Of a stretch of 64,000 nt of DNA, positions 9,233-19,122 are shown in pieces. Each line of letters starts with the position of its first letter. Position 1 is the first letter of the stretch. The notes under the pieces were generated by a model. It made no database searches. It was given only the letters and a program-made list of their open reading frames with translations, and was not told where the DNA came from. The position numbers were made by a program, and so were the translations under genes. This stretch comes from Cantharellus purpuraceus (lineage: Eukaryota > Basidiomycota > Agaricomycetes > Cantharellales > Hydnaceae): positions 3,224,001-3,288,000 of the forward strand of contig JALBUN010000001.1 of NCBI GenBank assembly GCA_025174535.1, read 5' to 3'.

Positions 9233-9559
9233 ATGAAGATGCTCTCTTTTATGCTTCAATGCAAGATAGAGTTTGATAGAAGAGTTAATGATTGGTATAT
9301 ATCTCGGATAGGATCCCTCCATGATTTGTTTCTGAGGTAAGTTCCTTTATAAATATCAAGGTTCCAATCACTGACTTTATACAGATGTACTGATGGCACA
9401 CTTCTGGAACAGAAATTAACAGAGTTATATACTAGTATGGAGCAGGATCATTATTTTCCACCACTTTGGATGGAAAATCTGATGGTATTGCACCCTAAAG
9501 TACGAGGGATAGTCATACAGTCTCATGTTAGAACAAGATTATCTACCACTATGCCCTAA
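9233..9559 (+). CDS. two-exon 92-residue gene of unknown function
   Basis: Exon 1 is 9233-9336 and exon 2 is 9385-9559. The intron (9337-9384, 48 bp) has a canonical GTAAGT donor and a TTATACAG acceptor, and splicing restores one frame with no stop until TAA 9557-9559. The protein begins MKMLSFMLQCKIEFDRRVND, continues WYISRIGSLHDLFLRC, and the second exon contains YTSMEQDHYFPPLWMENL. No family is recognised and there is no signal peptide. It is the rightmost gene of the AT-rich element, reading toward the right terminal repeat. The clean splice sites show the cargo is adapted to eukaryotic expression rather than being prokaryotic or organellar DNA. Confidence 0.6.
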
Positions 9560-9625
9560 CTAAGTTACTTTGTTTTAAAAATAGCTTCACTGCATTAAAG
9601 GTGTTTGTTTCCAAGACTTTCCTAA

Positions 9626-10190
9626 GACGCTTATTCAGAAATACAACAAATACGTATGTACAACCTATTTTCCTCAAATTTTATACAATACACTTCAATT
9701 CAAACTTATTTTCATATTTCAACATGATTCTCAAATTTTACACAATATACTAGATTAAAACATATTTTGATATTTTGGCATAATTCTCAAAAATAATTCT
9801 TTTTTCCTGATTTAGTGGTGGCAACTCTCTTGAAGGAACATCCAAATATCATTGATTCTTTCTTATACAATACTTGTAACATAATTTGAACTATCTTTAA
9901 TCCCCACCTGGTATTTGTATATCTAAATACCCTATATAATACCAATTATATTCATATATACATTCCTATTATGTACATGTAAATGATTATGTTCATCTCA
10001 ACCAAATGTCTTATCTTTAAAAGTTTATTAAAATATAGAATATATGTTTATATTTATGAAAATTTCACACATCCGAAATCTTTTAAGATATCCAAATTGT
10101 AACTCCCTGGCTTTATGTATCATTGAAATTCTGATGTATATCTCATATACATCAGAATATTGTATACTGACATGATTCCAAACAAGCGTC
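9626..10190 (+). repeat. right terminal direct repeat of the AT-rich element
   Basis: 565 bp, same orientation and near identity to 2282-2847, including the perfect hairpin. The inner flank is TAA and the outer flank TTA. The inner flanks of the two copies (TAG after 2847, TAA before 9626) do not form a matching duplication, whereas the outer pair does. This is why the whole block is taken as the inserted unit. Confidence 0.9.
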
Positions 10191-10426
10191 TTAGAGCGTA
10201 GAGCGTAGACTTAGAGCGTGGACTTTGACTTTAGAGCGTTGGCTGAAAACTTGTTGATTTTCTAAAGGCGAAAACTAGCGCCCTTTTATATACAAATCCC
10301 CAGGGCACAACGACACAATATGAGGAGCAAATGATGCGATATGATGCAAGAAATGCTGATCAAGCAGCTGACGAAGCATGTGAAGTTGAACTACTAATGG
10401 GGAAATCATGGAGAAATGAAGCGACA
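10191..10426 (+). mobile_element. LTR-A copy 1, right part
   Basis: Continuation of the LTR-A copy split by the AT-rich element: satellite units, then a segment matching 7545-7728 (TTGGCTGAAAACTTG, a TTATATACA box, CCAGGGCACAACGACACAATA) and an end at GCGACA. A TATA-like sequence near 10287-10295 could be the LTR promoter. Confidence 0.7.
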
Positions 10427-11216
10427 GATAGGGGGTAATCTTTGTAAGAATAGGGGGTGATGAGTAATAAAAGAACCAAAAATAGAACAAGGATAAGTAA
10501 GTCGTGTATGAATGAATTAAAGATGAAACAGGGGTGAGTCATATAAAAGAACAATAGAAACGTCCACCAATACCATCTTCCCTACGGCTCCGAAGGTTAA
10601 TTGACCCTGAGTCACATGAGGACTTCAGTCAGCATCCACAACAAATACTCCTTATTGTCTTAGTGATCTGTCTCCATATGGTATCCCGTTCCAAGAGTAT
10701 TCGGTCCCTTTGCCTGACACGATGTAACCTGAGTCGGTGTATGGGAACTGGTTTTCCCTTAAAAAGATCTTGTTTAAAGTCCCAAAACTGTACAATTCTG
10801 CTTGATGGCCTTAAAATATCAGCATATATCTGCTGCTTTCTCTTGATTCAGGGCCATTCAAATATTCTCTATTTTTTCATATTTTTTTGGGAATTTTCCA
10901 TGCAGAAATGAGTCTACAAACTTATTGTTCTGCTGGGCGAAGTTTTGGGACCCACATGGACCCACAAACCTTCGCAGATGTCAGCAGCCTCAAAGTCAGC
11001 CGGAGTCACCCGGACAACTGACTCATTTTCAATCACATGACTCATTTCAATCTCCGACTCAATCTGGTCACCACTGCCAGTAAATCCTCAATATCTTCGC
11101 AACCACTGCACCTCCTGACTCCATTTTCAGTGGAGAGTTCAATAGAAGCTGTGCCTACCCATAGCTGTGCTAATCAGCCCAGGAAACGAAGTATTGACCG
11201 AGTTATTTGAGTAATG
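10427..11216. other. intergenic or LTR sequence without a supported gene
   Basis: Mixed composition with no convincing frame. From about 10920 the sequence is rich in TCAGCCGGAGTCAC-like and TGACTCA words and probably forms the upstream part of the LTR whose TATA box is at 11488. Confidence 0.4.
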
Positions 11217-11360
11217 GTGACTCATGCAATGACTCCTGCCATGACTCATGCTATGACTCCTTCCATGACTCATACCATGACTCCTGTGATTACTCATACT
11301 ATGACTCCTGCTCTGAGTCACACTATGACTCCATCCATGACTCATGCCATGAGTCAGAGC
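11217..11360 (+). repeat. 12 x 12-bp array of TGACTC motifs (AP-1/Gcn4-like sites)
   Basis: Twelve consecutive 12-bp units of the form ATGACTCMTRYY. Odd-numbered units mostly carry the full TGACTCA (or its complement form TGAGTCA), even ones mostly TGACTCC, so perfect sites recur about every 24 bp. TGACTCA is the consensus of fungal Gcn4/AP-1 bZIP factors. The array ends about 130 bp upstream of a TATA box in an LTR-like context, so an enhancer role is plausible but inferred. Confidence 0.8.
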
Positions 11361-11487
11361 AAATCCAAGCAGCTCATTGGCTAGGAAACTTCCACCCCCT
11401 TCTCACATATTCCACTAGCTTCCAGTAGTTTCCATCTATTAATAGGTAGAAGTTTCCAGTAGTATTAGTCAGCTCCTGTAAATACAA

Positions 11488-11494
11488 TATAAAA
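11488..11494 (+). promoter_or_regulatory. TATA box of an LTR-like promoter
   Basis: TATAAAA followed by GGAGCCC, then AATAAATAACC and a T/C-rich leader, the usual U3-R arrangement in fungal LTRs. It lies downstream of the TGACTC array. The following about 600 bp (11500-12126) has no coding frame and is probably R/U5 and leader. Confidence 0.5.
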
Positions 11495-12126
11495 GGAGCC
11501 CATTCTGCCTCTGAAATAAATAACCATTTCTACCCCATCATTTGCACATCAGTGTGACTAGAGTGACATACAGTGTCATCCTCTATATCTCAGTAACTGT
11601 TGATTGTCCAGTTCAAGGGTCGCTTACAGTTGTGTAACTGTATTCGATTGCACTCAATGTAGTGATTGTCCTGCTTTGGGCGTGAGTGTAGTATCTACCT
11701 CGCGTGACTACGAATCTACAGGGTGAGATTGTCTGTCGATAGTCCTGCCATTAGTGCTCTTGTTTAAGTTACTAGTGTGTACTGCCTTTGCAGAGCATTA
11801 GAATCTTGAACTCGTGTGAAGCAGTTGCTAGACTACTTCACACATTGCTGTTACCCGCTTCAGAGTGTCACTGGTTGGACGGTTGGATTCATCCACCTAC
11901 TTCCTCTAGCCTCTAAGTGCATTCCCCTCTTTTTGGAATATCTGGACCCCTAAGCGTCCGTGAACTCTAGACTCTGGAAGTCTTATTCATTCCCTACTGC
12001 TAAGAAACGTATTACCTTCCTGCGTATCGTCTGCATTGACCATTACAACGGATTGTAACCAAAGTACAAACGTTAAATTGTTTCTGGAGTTGTGCTGCAG
12101 TAGGATTTGATATTCTTCTCAGCTGT

Positions 12127-12522
12127 TCATTCACGGAATTGTGGTGATTTAGAGTTTGCCCTAACACCATAATTTTGCGGGTTCCAAAACAGTCGGATTG
12201 AAGTGGGAGGATAGGTTGGCGATGGCGACTGAAATTCTACCTCACGTTCGACTCGTCTATCCGTGTTACGATATAGAGGCGAAATGTCGAGGAATGTATA
12301 TGGTTCAACGGAATCATGAAAGAATATGGGATCGCCAATGGCATAAGAGAGACATGGTGGGGATCTTGGACGCTGAAAGAGTTTTGGAAGTATTTTGACA
12401 CGTGGAGGTGGCTTAACATGCCCGTGGAGCTCGGCGTATTTTTGATAGTCCTCTGTGTCCAGAGACCAGTGTGACGTATTATTAGAAGTGATGTTGGAGA
12501 GGGGAATAGAATGGGAAGCCAT
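12127..12522 (-). CDS. hypothetical 131-residue ORF
   Basis: An ATG-initiated frame on the minus strand in an LTR-element context, Pro- and Ser-rich (LPKLFQRPRSPPCLSYAIGD). No domain is recognised. It may be part of a decayed element or chance; reported because it is the longest frame of this stretch. Confidence 0.2.
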   Translation of the reverse strand: MASHSIPLSNITSNNTSHWSLDTEDYQKYAELHGHVKPPPRVKILPKLFQRPRSPPCLSYAIGDPIFFHDSVEPYTFLDISPLYRNTDRRVEREVEFQSPSPTYPPTSIRLFWNPQNYGVRANSKSPQFRE

Positions 12523-12620
12523 GTGAATGATGATGAAAGGATTGGTGTGAATAGAAGGCTGATAATGATCGATGGCGATGAAACACGAGTGACGATTGAT
12601 GGCTAGAATTAGAGACTGAG

Positions 12621-13112
12621 GTGGAGAGGGAGTTGCGGCGCTATTTAGTTGATACGAAAAGACGCTGGCGGAGTTGGACTGTCAGAGTGGTTCGATATGC
12701 GTCCTCGATGCGTCCTGGCTCGTCAGTGCTCTGGTTTGGACAATCAGGAGGCATCATCCCCAACCACACTGCTATGTTAGAGGAGTTTGCTAAACGCATT
12801 GCCTCCAGAGCAGCATTTAACCAGCCTGCCAGGGTTGGTAAGCAAAAGCAGGAGACTCAGGGAGCCTCCCAAGCAGCTCATAAAGCTGCTAAACACTCTC
12901 TTGCTGAGCATTTAAGTCACAATCAACTTAATTGTGAACTCAATTGGGATGCTGCAGTAGCAATTGCATCCTTCTCATCCATTCAAGTGGATGAGGATAC
13001 TGCAACCATGTCGGGGATGACTGAGAGCCATCCCCCTCTGGTGCCATATGAACAAGATGACCATATGGACACCAACTCATTGGAACAGCTCTATAAGGAG
13101 CTGTATGATTAA
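12621..13112 (+). pseudogene. retroelement C-terminal coding remnant
   Basis: This frame ends at 13112, about 30 bp before a polypurine tract and an LTR start, which is where the last internal coding region of an LTR retrotransposon lies. The C-terminal half is hydrophilic with acidic runs (VPYEQDDHMDTNSLEQLY). The first about 90 bp (12636-12725) are an inverted copy of 14403-14492 and are not original coding sequence, so the ORF start is artificial. Confidence 0.4.
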
Positions 13113-13141
13113 AAGGTACTGAATGAGGTCATGCCTCATTC

Positions 13142-13154
13142 AAAAAGGGGAGGG
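13142..13154 (+). other. polypurine tract
   Basis: AAAAAGGGGAGGG immediately followed by TGTCCAAGG, the expected junction of internal region and 3' LTR in a plus-strand LTR retrotransposon. Confidence 0.6.
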
Positions 13155-13414
13155 TGTCCAAGGTACTTACTTACTACAGTATATAGCTAGATAGTTATAA
13201 TTAATGTATGCAGCATTCCATTAAGGAATGCTGTCTTCTTGATAGATATATGCACCCATAGGGTGCATATGTATAGTTATTATGTAAGCCAGTGGACCCA
13301 AGTACATGTGTGGGTCCACATATAGTAGACAGAACTTAGTAACTACCACACTGTACAGCACATTGCCCAACCAATACACTTGGTTGAGTTCTGTGCAACA
13401 GTGTGAACTAAGAC
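13155..13414 (+). mobile_element. truncated 3' LTR of a plus-strand retroelement
   Basis: Begins TGTCCAAGG after the polypurine tract and is cut off where the 187-bp repeat of the minus-strand chromovirus begins at 13415. It contains a 10-bp inverted repeat (GCATTCCATT/AAGGAATGC near 13211-13232). The end of the LTR is not identifiable. Confidence 0.45.
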
Positions 13415-13601
13415 TGTCCAGGTTCCTATGGTGATGCTGATGCATCAATCGGAACTGGACATGGATGGGTGAGATTCAGCGGTGACAATCGGACAGATAA
13501 GTGGAGATGTGACGGTTCCCAAATGGAGTATAGATTTCATATGCACGGGGATCTGAGTGGATCGGATGGGGGTCTGGGTGTTAATGAATATAGTCATAAC
13601 A
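13415..13601 (-). repeat. truncated 3' LTR of the chromovirus
   Basis: 187 bp matching 21314-21500 and 22170-22356, from TGTCCAGGTTCC to GTCATAACA. The rest of the LTR is missing because another retroelement abuts at 13414. Confidence 0.8.
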
Positions 13602-13703
13602 GTATCTCTCCATTTAAGGCTGAGCCCCTGAGGCCTCATGTCCATGGATTGAATAGGTGAGACGGTTGGGTGCAGTTGGAGTTATACTGGGGGTCTGGAG
13701 AAA

Positions 13704-13710
13704 TATAAAA
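13704..13710 (+). promoter_or_regulatory. TATA box for the antisense ORF
   Basis: TATAAAA followed by GGAGGGG, 54 bp upstream of ATG 13764. A related TATAAAAGAAGGAGG lies near 21766 beside the other LTR. Confidence 0.45.
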
Positions 13711-13763
13711 GGAGGGGCATGATTGAGGTCTTATCCTCAATGATATCTAACCCTTTGGCAAAC

Positions 13764-15951
13764 ATGAGCATGGCTGAGCTGGAGCAATTGCTCCTGGCTC
13801 AACGGAAGGAAGAGGAAGAGGCAGAACGGAGACGGAAGGAGGAGGAGGAGCAGAGACAGAAGGAGGAGGAGGAGCAGAGACAGAAGGAGGAGGAGCAGAG
13901 ACGGAAGGAGGAGGAGGAGGAGCAAAGACAGAAGGAGGAGGAGGAGGAGCAAAGACAGAAGGAGGAGGAGGAGGAGCAAAGATGGAAGGAGGAGGAGGAG
14001 GAGCAAAGACAGAAGGAGGAGGAGGAGGAGCAAAGACGGAAGGAGGAGGAGGAGGAGCAAAGACAGAAGGGGGAGGAGCAGGAGCAGAGATGGAAGGAGG
14101 CGGTGGAGACAGAACAGAGAAGGAAAGAGGAGGAAGCGAAAGCCAAGAGAGCCCACAGAGTCAAGGAACTTGTGGCCACGATGGAGGCCACAAGACTGAG
14201 GGAAGTGGAGGAGCAGGCGCATGAGCTAGAAGCCGCCATGGAAGTAGAGGAGGAGGTGACAGGGGCAGAGGCGACCAGTCACCCGGGGAGTCTGAGTGTG
14301 CCAATACAGGCAGGGACCCCTGAGGTCACCATCATCTTGATTACACGGATGGAGTCAACCTGTCCAACAACTGTCCCTACGGTGGACTTATCGTTACATC
14401 CACAGTGACGAGCCAGGACATATCGAGGACGTATATTGGACCACTCTGACAGTCCAACTCTGCCAGCGTCTTTTCATATCAAACTTTTAAATAGTGCCAC
14501 AACACACCATCTGTTTGCTAGGACCGTTGCGCGCAGGCTTATAAGATCTATTCCTTAAGTGAACCGACAGCGTACCTCCCAACCGGGCTCCCCATTGTCA
14601 TCCAGTCACAGAGCATGATCAGCCATCTGGACCGTCCTTTTTGCTCCCATCCTCATCCAACCACAGAGCACTATTACACTTTCCTGTTACTCAGTGCTAC
14701 CTCTACCCCTCGACCTGATTGATCTTTGGAGTGCTGAACAACTGCGTTACACACCATCTGTTTGCTAGGACCGTTGCGTGCAGGCTTATAGGATCTATTC
14801 CATAAGCGAACCGACAGCAGTCATGGCTGTTATTTGCGGTGGGTGTGGCTGAGGAAGATGATGCGGTAGAGGCGGAGAGGGCAGAGGTGGAGGTGGATCC
14901 CAATGCCAATATGGAGCTTGACGTAATTGCAGAGCCCAAGGTGGGCATGGATGTCGGGACAGATGTGGAGCCGGATCTGACCTCAAATTGCTACGAGGAG
15001 ATGGCTTGGGTAGCCGCAGTCGAGACTTGCAAAAGAGTGGAGCTCTATGCTGCTACCACCAAGAAGAACCTTGAGGTCGTGGTTTTTTCATTGAAGGCGC
15101 ACCCAAGTGCTGATATGGAGAAGCGGGAGGCAGACCGGAGGGTCATATGGTGCAAGGCGGAGAGTCGCATGTTGGCGACCCATAAGAAGGAGCTGCATGT
15201 CACTAGGTCAGCAATCCAGCTTCGCAAGCGCAAGATGGAGAAGGCAGCGGTGGAACAGCAGGACAAGGAGGAGGAGAGGGAGCACTTGGAGGCCGCATCG
15301 AGAAGGAGCAGACCACCCAAGGCTCTGGCTCCAACAGAGCCATTCAGTGGGCCCAGCATAATTTGCGACTTGTGTCATGATGCAGGCGTGGAGTGTGTGT
15401 GGCCTACCGGCCCAACTTGCTGCCTTTGGTCCTGCAATCGTTGTCAGGGTCGGAAAGGAGGGTGTAGGATCGATGGAAAGTTTGATCCCCAGAGTCGGAG
15501 CGTCAAGCCCCGACTAGTGGTACAAGGAGGGGTGGAGAAAGAATCAGAAGGTTGTCTGACCAAATAGCGGCGGATGGAGACGGGTGCTGTGGCAGCCGGG
15601 GGTAGCGGTGTCGGGTCGGAAGGGGCAATGACCGGTGCAGGTACAGGGTGCGTCTCTGTGCCCAACAGTACCATGGGCCAGCTTATCCGGCTGGTTAACC
15701 TGCAGTCGGAGCACCTCCAGCGGACGGAGGGGTTATTAGTGGACTTGGTGAAGACAATGAAATGGAAGGAGGTTCTGGAGGGTTGGCAGACTGCTGAGTT
15801 GCGTCAGCTGTGGAAGTTCATGGCCCCTTTGGACGAGGATTCAGACATGGGGGATAAGAAAGATTGGGTGTCGGATGTAGAGAGTGATGATGAGTCAGAG
15901 ATGGAGCCTGAGGTAGACAAGGGGAAGGGAAAAAGGAAACACAATGTATAA
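13764..15951 (+). pseudogene. antisense accessory ORF: coiled coil plus Cys-rich zinc-type motif
   Basis: Three plus-strand segments appear to be one gene. Segment 1 (13764-14402): MSMAELEQLLLAQRKEEEE and then about 100 residues of Glu/Arg/Lys-rich coiled coil built on 24- to 27-bp repeats. It is interrupted by foreign repeats (14403-14816). Segment 2 (14839-15567) ends in a Cys cluster of form C-x2-C-x6-C-x8-CC-x3-C-x2-C-x6-C, readable as ICDLCHDAGVECVW and SCNRCQGRKGGC. A TAG at 15565-15567 separates it from segment 3 (15574-15951) in the same frame, which has a leucine-rich helix (MGQLIRLVNLQSEHLQRTEG) and an acidic tail. Similar coiled-coil plus Cys-cluster ORFs are common beside basidiomycete gypsy elements. 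The role is unknown. Confidence 0.6.
14497..14816 (-). mobile_element. two inverted, truncated LTR-A copies
   Basis: Reading the minus strand from 14816, TGTCGGTTCGCTTATGG starts one copy. After about 245 bp it breaks off at a point matching the middle of LTR-A and a second copy starts (14569 downward, to about 14497). Adjacent 14403-14492 is an inverted copy of 12636-12725. The cluster splits the antisense ORF. Confidence 0.7.
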
Positions 15952-16109
15952 CATAACAAAATGATTTTGATTTTGATTTTAATATTTTGGAACAGAGAAA
16001 AATGGGGTGGAGTGAGATTCCTTTGGAGTTTGGGGTAGACTTGTAATTTTCTTGTGACTTGTAATAAATTGATGATGCGAAATAATAGAATTAGCATTAG
16101 TAATGGAAC

Positions 16110-17400
16110 TTAAAGATTCATAAGAGGGCCAGGTTTGTCTGGATAAGTGGAGTGAAAGTCGGAGATGGATTCAGATGTGTGATCAAGTTTGGATGTGGAG
16201 ATCCATGAGGACTCTTCATCGGTGCCTTCGTATCCAGTCCATTTGACTAGGTACTGGAGCTTGCACTTGTATCGACAATCAATTTTCAAGTCCAGGATCT
16301 CAGATATCTCATATTCGTTTTCTCCTTCAATGATGATCGGAGGAGGTGGAGGTTGCATGCAACCAGAGATCTCGTTTGTAGTAGCAGGTTCGAGCATTGA
16401 TATATGGAAGACCAGATGAACTGCTCGGAAGTGGTCAGGGAGGTGGAGGGTGAAGGACCTGCTGCCTGCGCAAGCAATGACCTCATAAGGACCTGAGTAT
16501 TTCTCAGAGAGTTTCTTCGATGGATGGGTGGTCCGGAAATGTTCAGCCTTAATGAATACTTTGTCTCCAAGTTGCAGGTTCGGAGCTGGAATGCAGCATC
16601 GGTCTGCAGAGACTTGATATTGTTTCTGGGCATCGGAGATGGTTTCTCAGAGATGTTGGTGTAGTTGATCGAGGTCGGTTATGAATTGGCAGGCTTTGGT
16701 GGAGGCAAGTTCCTTCTCAGGGTGGATGGAGATGTTCAGATGGTAGCCTTTATTAGCAAAGAATGGAGAGATGCCGGTAGTCGCATTTGGAGCATTGTTG
16801 TAGGCAAATTCTGTGATCAGAAGTAGGTCAGCCCAGTTGTCTTGTTGATAGTCACAATAGACTTGGAGATATTGCTCCAGGGACTGATTCATTTGTTCCA
16901 TTTGTCCGTCTCCTTTGGGATGGTATCTGGAGGTGAAATGAAGTTTCATGTCAAGAGCCTTTCCTAATGTGCAGAAGAAGGAGGACATGAACTCCAAGCC
17001 CCAATCAGACATGACATGCAATGGGACTCCATGTTTAGAGAAAACATGGAGAACAAACAATTTAGCTAGTGAGGCGGAGGTGATGGTGTCATGCATTGGA
17101 ATGAATAGTGACTGTTTAGTGAACCTGTTGACAATCACGAGTATGGTGTCATATCTGAGTGATGGGGGGAGCTTCTCTATGAAATCCATGGAGATGGAGT
17201 TCCATGGTTGCTCTGGGACCAGAAGTTGCTTAAGCGTTCCATAGGGTTTGTGCCTTTGTGATTTTGAGCGCATACACGTGGTGCAGGAGTTGCAGTAGTG
17301 TTGAATGTATTCTCGCATTTTTGGCCATACATAGTCTCATCGGATTAATCCTTGTGTGCGATTTTGCCCAAAATGGCCAGAGATCAGGTGATCATGGTAA
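16110..17400 (-). pseudogene. gypsy integrase and chromodomain
   Basis: An HHCC-type zinc region (HDHLISGHFGQNRTQ ... YCNSCTTCMRSK) contains a TGA, followed by the integrase core with acidic residues in ISMDFIEKLP, HVMSDWGLEF (usual SDRG is SDWG) and GQMEQMNQ. After about 80 residues a chromodomain is readable, with EYEISEILDLKIDCRYKCKL and YLVKWTGYEGTDEESSW. A frameshift separates core and chromodomain (near 16640). In chromoviruses the chromodomain directs insertion to heterochromatin. Confidence 0.8.
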
Positions 17401-17624
17401 TACTGCAAAACTCGGAGTCAGAGACCATTGGCATTGGGGACATATATCCAGTTGTTGTGTCGGAGGTGTCCTTCAGGGTCAAGTGACCATTTTGGATCGG
17501 AAGGGTTGTCCAAGTGTTTAACTGCAACAGGATCAGATCGGAGTGATGAGCGGATGTCAGAGCAGAGTTGGTCGATGTCCATAATGGTAACAGCTCGGAG
17601 GGTGGGAGTCATGAGGGTGGATGC

Positions 17625-19101
17625 TCATAGGGATGATGCCAGCTGCTCATTAGTGAACACAGGATGAAAGTTGTGTGGGTTTACAGTGGCATAGTCGCTA
17701 CTCCCCTCTTTAGGGTAGACGTCCCAGCATCTAGTCAATGCATCGGGCTTTGCACCGAGTCGACCAGGATGGAAACAGATAATGAGATTGAACTGCGACA
17801 GGTATTCGGACCATTGGACCTGTCTCCAAATGAATAATTTTATTATAGAGAAGTATTCCAGGTTCTTGTGGTCCATTATGATGTCCACCAGATCGGAGGG
17901 GCCTTTGAGGTAGTGTCTCCATATCCAGAAGGCTTCATATATGGCAAGGAGCTCTTTGTCATGGATGTCATAGTTCAGTTCGGGGGGCATAAATGTACGT
18001 GAGTGAAAAGCGATCAGATGGACTTGTCCATCGTCCGGAGAGATGATGGACAGGATCGCGGCAAGTGCATAGTCGGAGGCATCGGTCTCTAATAGGATAG
18101 GAGCATCTGGAACCCAATGAGTCAGTATTGGAGCGGAAGTAAAGGCCTTTTTTAAGGCCTCAAAGCTCTGTCTACATTTGTCAGTGAAATTCCATTGGGT
18201 ACCCTTCCTAGTAAGTCGGGTGAGTGGAACGGTGATATTGGAGTAGCCGTAAATGAAGTGGCAGTAGAAGTTGGTGAACCCCAGGAAGGACTGTACATCT
18301 TTGACTTTCCACAGTTCTGGCCATTCCTGTATGGCTTTAATTTTGTCATCGGACATTGTCAGTCCTGCTGGGGAGAGGATATAGCCTAGATACTCGACCG
18401 AGTTGGAGTGGAATTCACATTTGTCGGCACGGGTGAAGAGGCCATGTTTTCGGAGACATCAGAGTACTTCTCAGACATGTGTCCAATGTTCTTCTTCGTT
18501 GTCCGAATATACCAAAATGTCGTCTAAGTAAATGAGGACGGTCACATCGAGGAGGTCAGCGAAGGTATCATTCATGAACCTCTGGAACGTGGCTGGAGCA
18601 TTGGTTAGTCCAAAGGGCATGACGCACCATTTGAAAGATCCATATCGAGTGCGAAAAGTCATTTTCCACTCGTTGCCTTCTTGGATGCAGACTAGATGGT
18701 AGGCATGTTGGAGATCTATTTTGGGATAGATCTTAGCCTTTTGAGGACTCTCGAGTAGGTCTGCGGTACGGGGTATTGGGTATCAGTCTTTCTTGGTGAT
18801 CTTGTTGTTAAGTCCACAGAAGTCGACGCATAGATGGAGTGATCCATCCTTTTTGTGGACATAGGACCAGAGCTCCATGGGGAGATAGGGATGGGTGGAT
18901 GAAGCCCATGGCCAAGTTCTCGTCTATGAATGTTCGGAGAGCCAGTAGCTCTTTTTGGGATAGCAAGTAAATAGGGCCAAGCGGAGGGGTGGAGTTGTCA
19001 TCCAGCTCAATCTTGAGATCATATGGTCGGTGTTCCACTAGGGAGTCGGCTTTAGACTTGCTGAACACGTCGGCGAACTCATGATACTCCTTAGGAACCA
19101 T
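17625..19101 (-). pseudogene. gypsy reverse transcriptase and RNase H
   Basis: Fragments in order: EYHEFADVFSKSKAD (RT N-terminal region), the catalytic motif [42 protein letters not shown], and the RNase H start PILLETDASDYALAAILS. Stops and frame changes lie near 18807, 18470 and 18440, so the polyprotein is broken. Family order and motif spacing are standard for Ty3/gypsy. Confidence 0.85.
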
Positions 19102-19122
19102 AGATAGGTCCGGTGGGGTTGA

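Larger units (their letters stand above)
2282..10190. mobile_element. 7.9-kb AT-rich composite element, PIF/Harbinger-like
   Basis: The block is bounded by direct copies of a 566/565-bp repeat (2282-2847 and 9626-10190) and flanked on both outer sides by TTA (2279-2281 and 10191-10193). Removing it and one TTA restores the uninterrupted 20-bp satellite unit, so it arrived as one unit with a 3-bp target duplication. A 3-bp TWA duplication is characteristic of PIF/Harbinger transposons, and a DDE_4-type transposase lies inside (3607-4675). The interior is far more AT-rich than the flanking host genes. It also holds small ORFs on both strands, a coiled-coil repeat protein and a spliced gene. The copies' own termini (GACGCTTATTC... 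and ...GAACAAGCGTC) form short imperfect inverted repeats. Whether this is a true transposon with long direct ends or a pair of short elements carrying cargo cannot be decided here. Confidence 0.8.

Noticed and set aside
2282..10190. Mitochondrial or viral origin of the AT-rich block
   Set aside because: A clean spliceosomal intron (9337-9384), a DDE transposase and a 3-bp target duplication point to a nuclear DNA transposon. No polymerase, capsid or organellar gene was seen.
11217..11360. Possible CRISPR-like array
   Set aside because: Units are contiguous 12-mers without spacers and the host is a eukaryote; it is a tandem repeat of TGACTC sites.
13737..14239. Leu/Ser- or Ser/Cys-rich minus-strand frames of about 150 residues
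   Set aside because: Complement of the Glu/Arg-rich coiled-coil repeats of the antisense ORF; composition is an artefact of the repeat.
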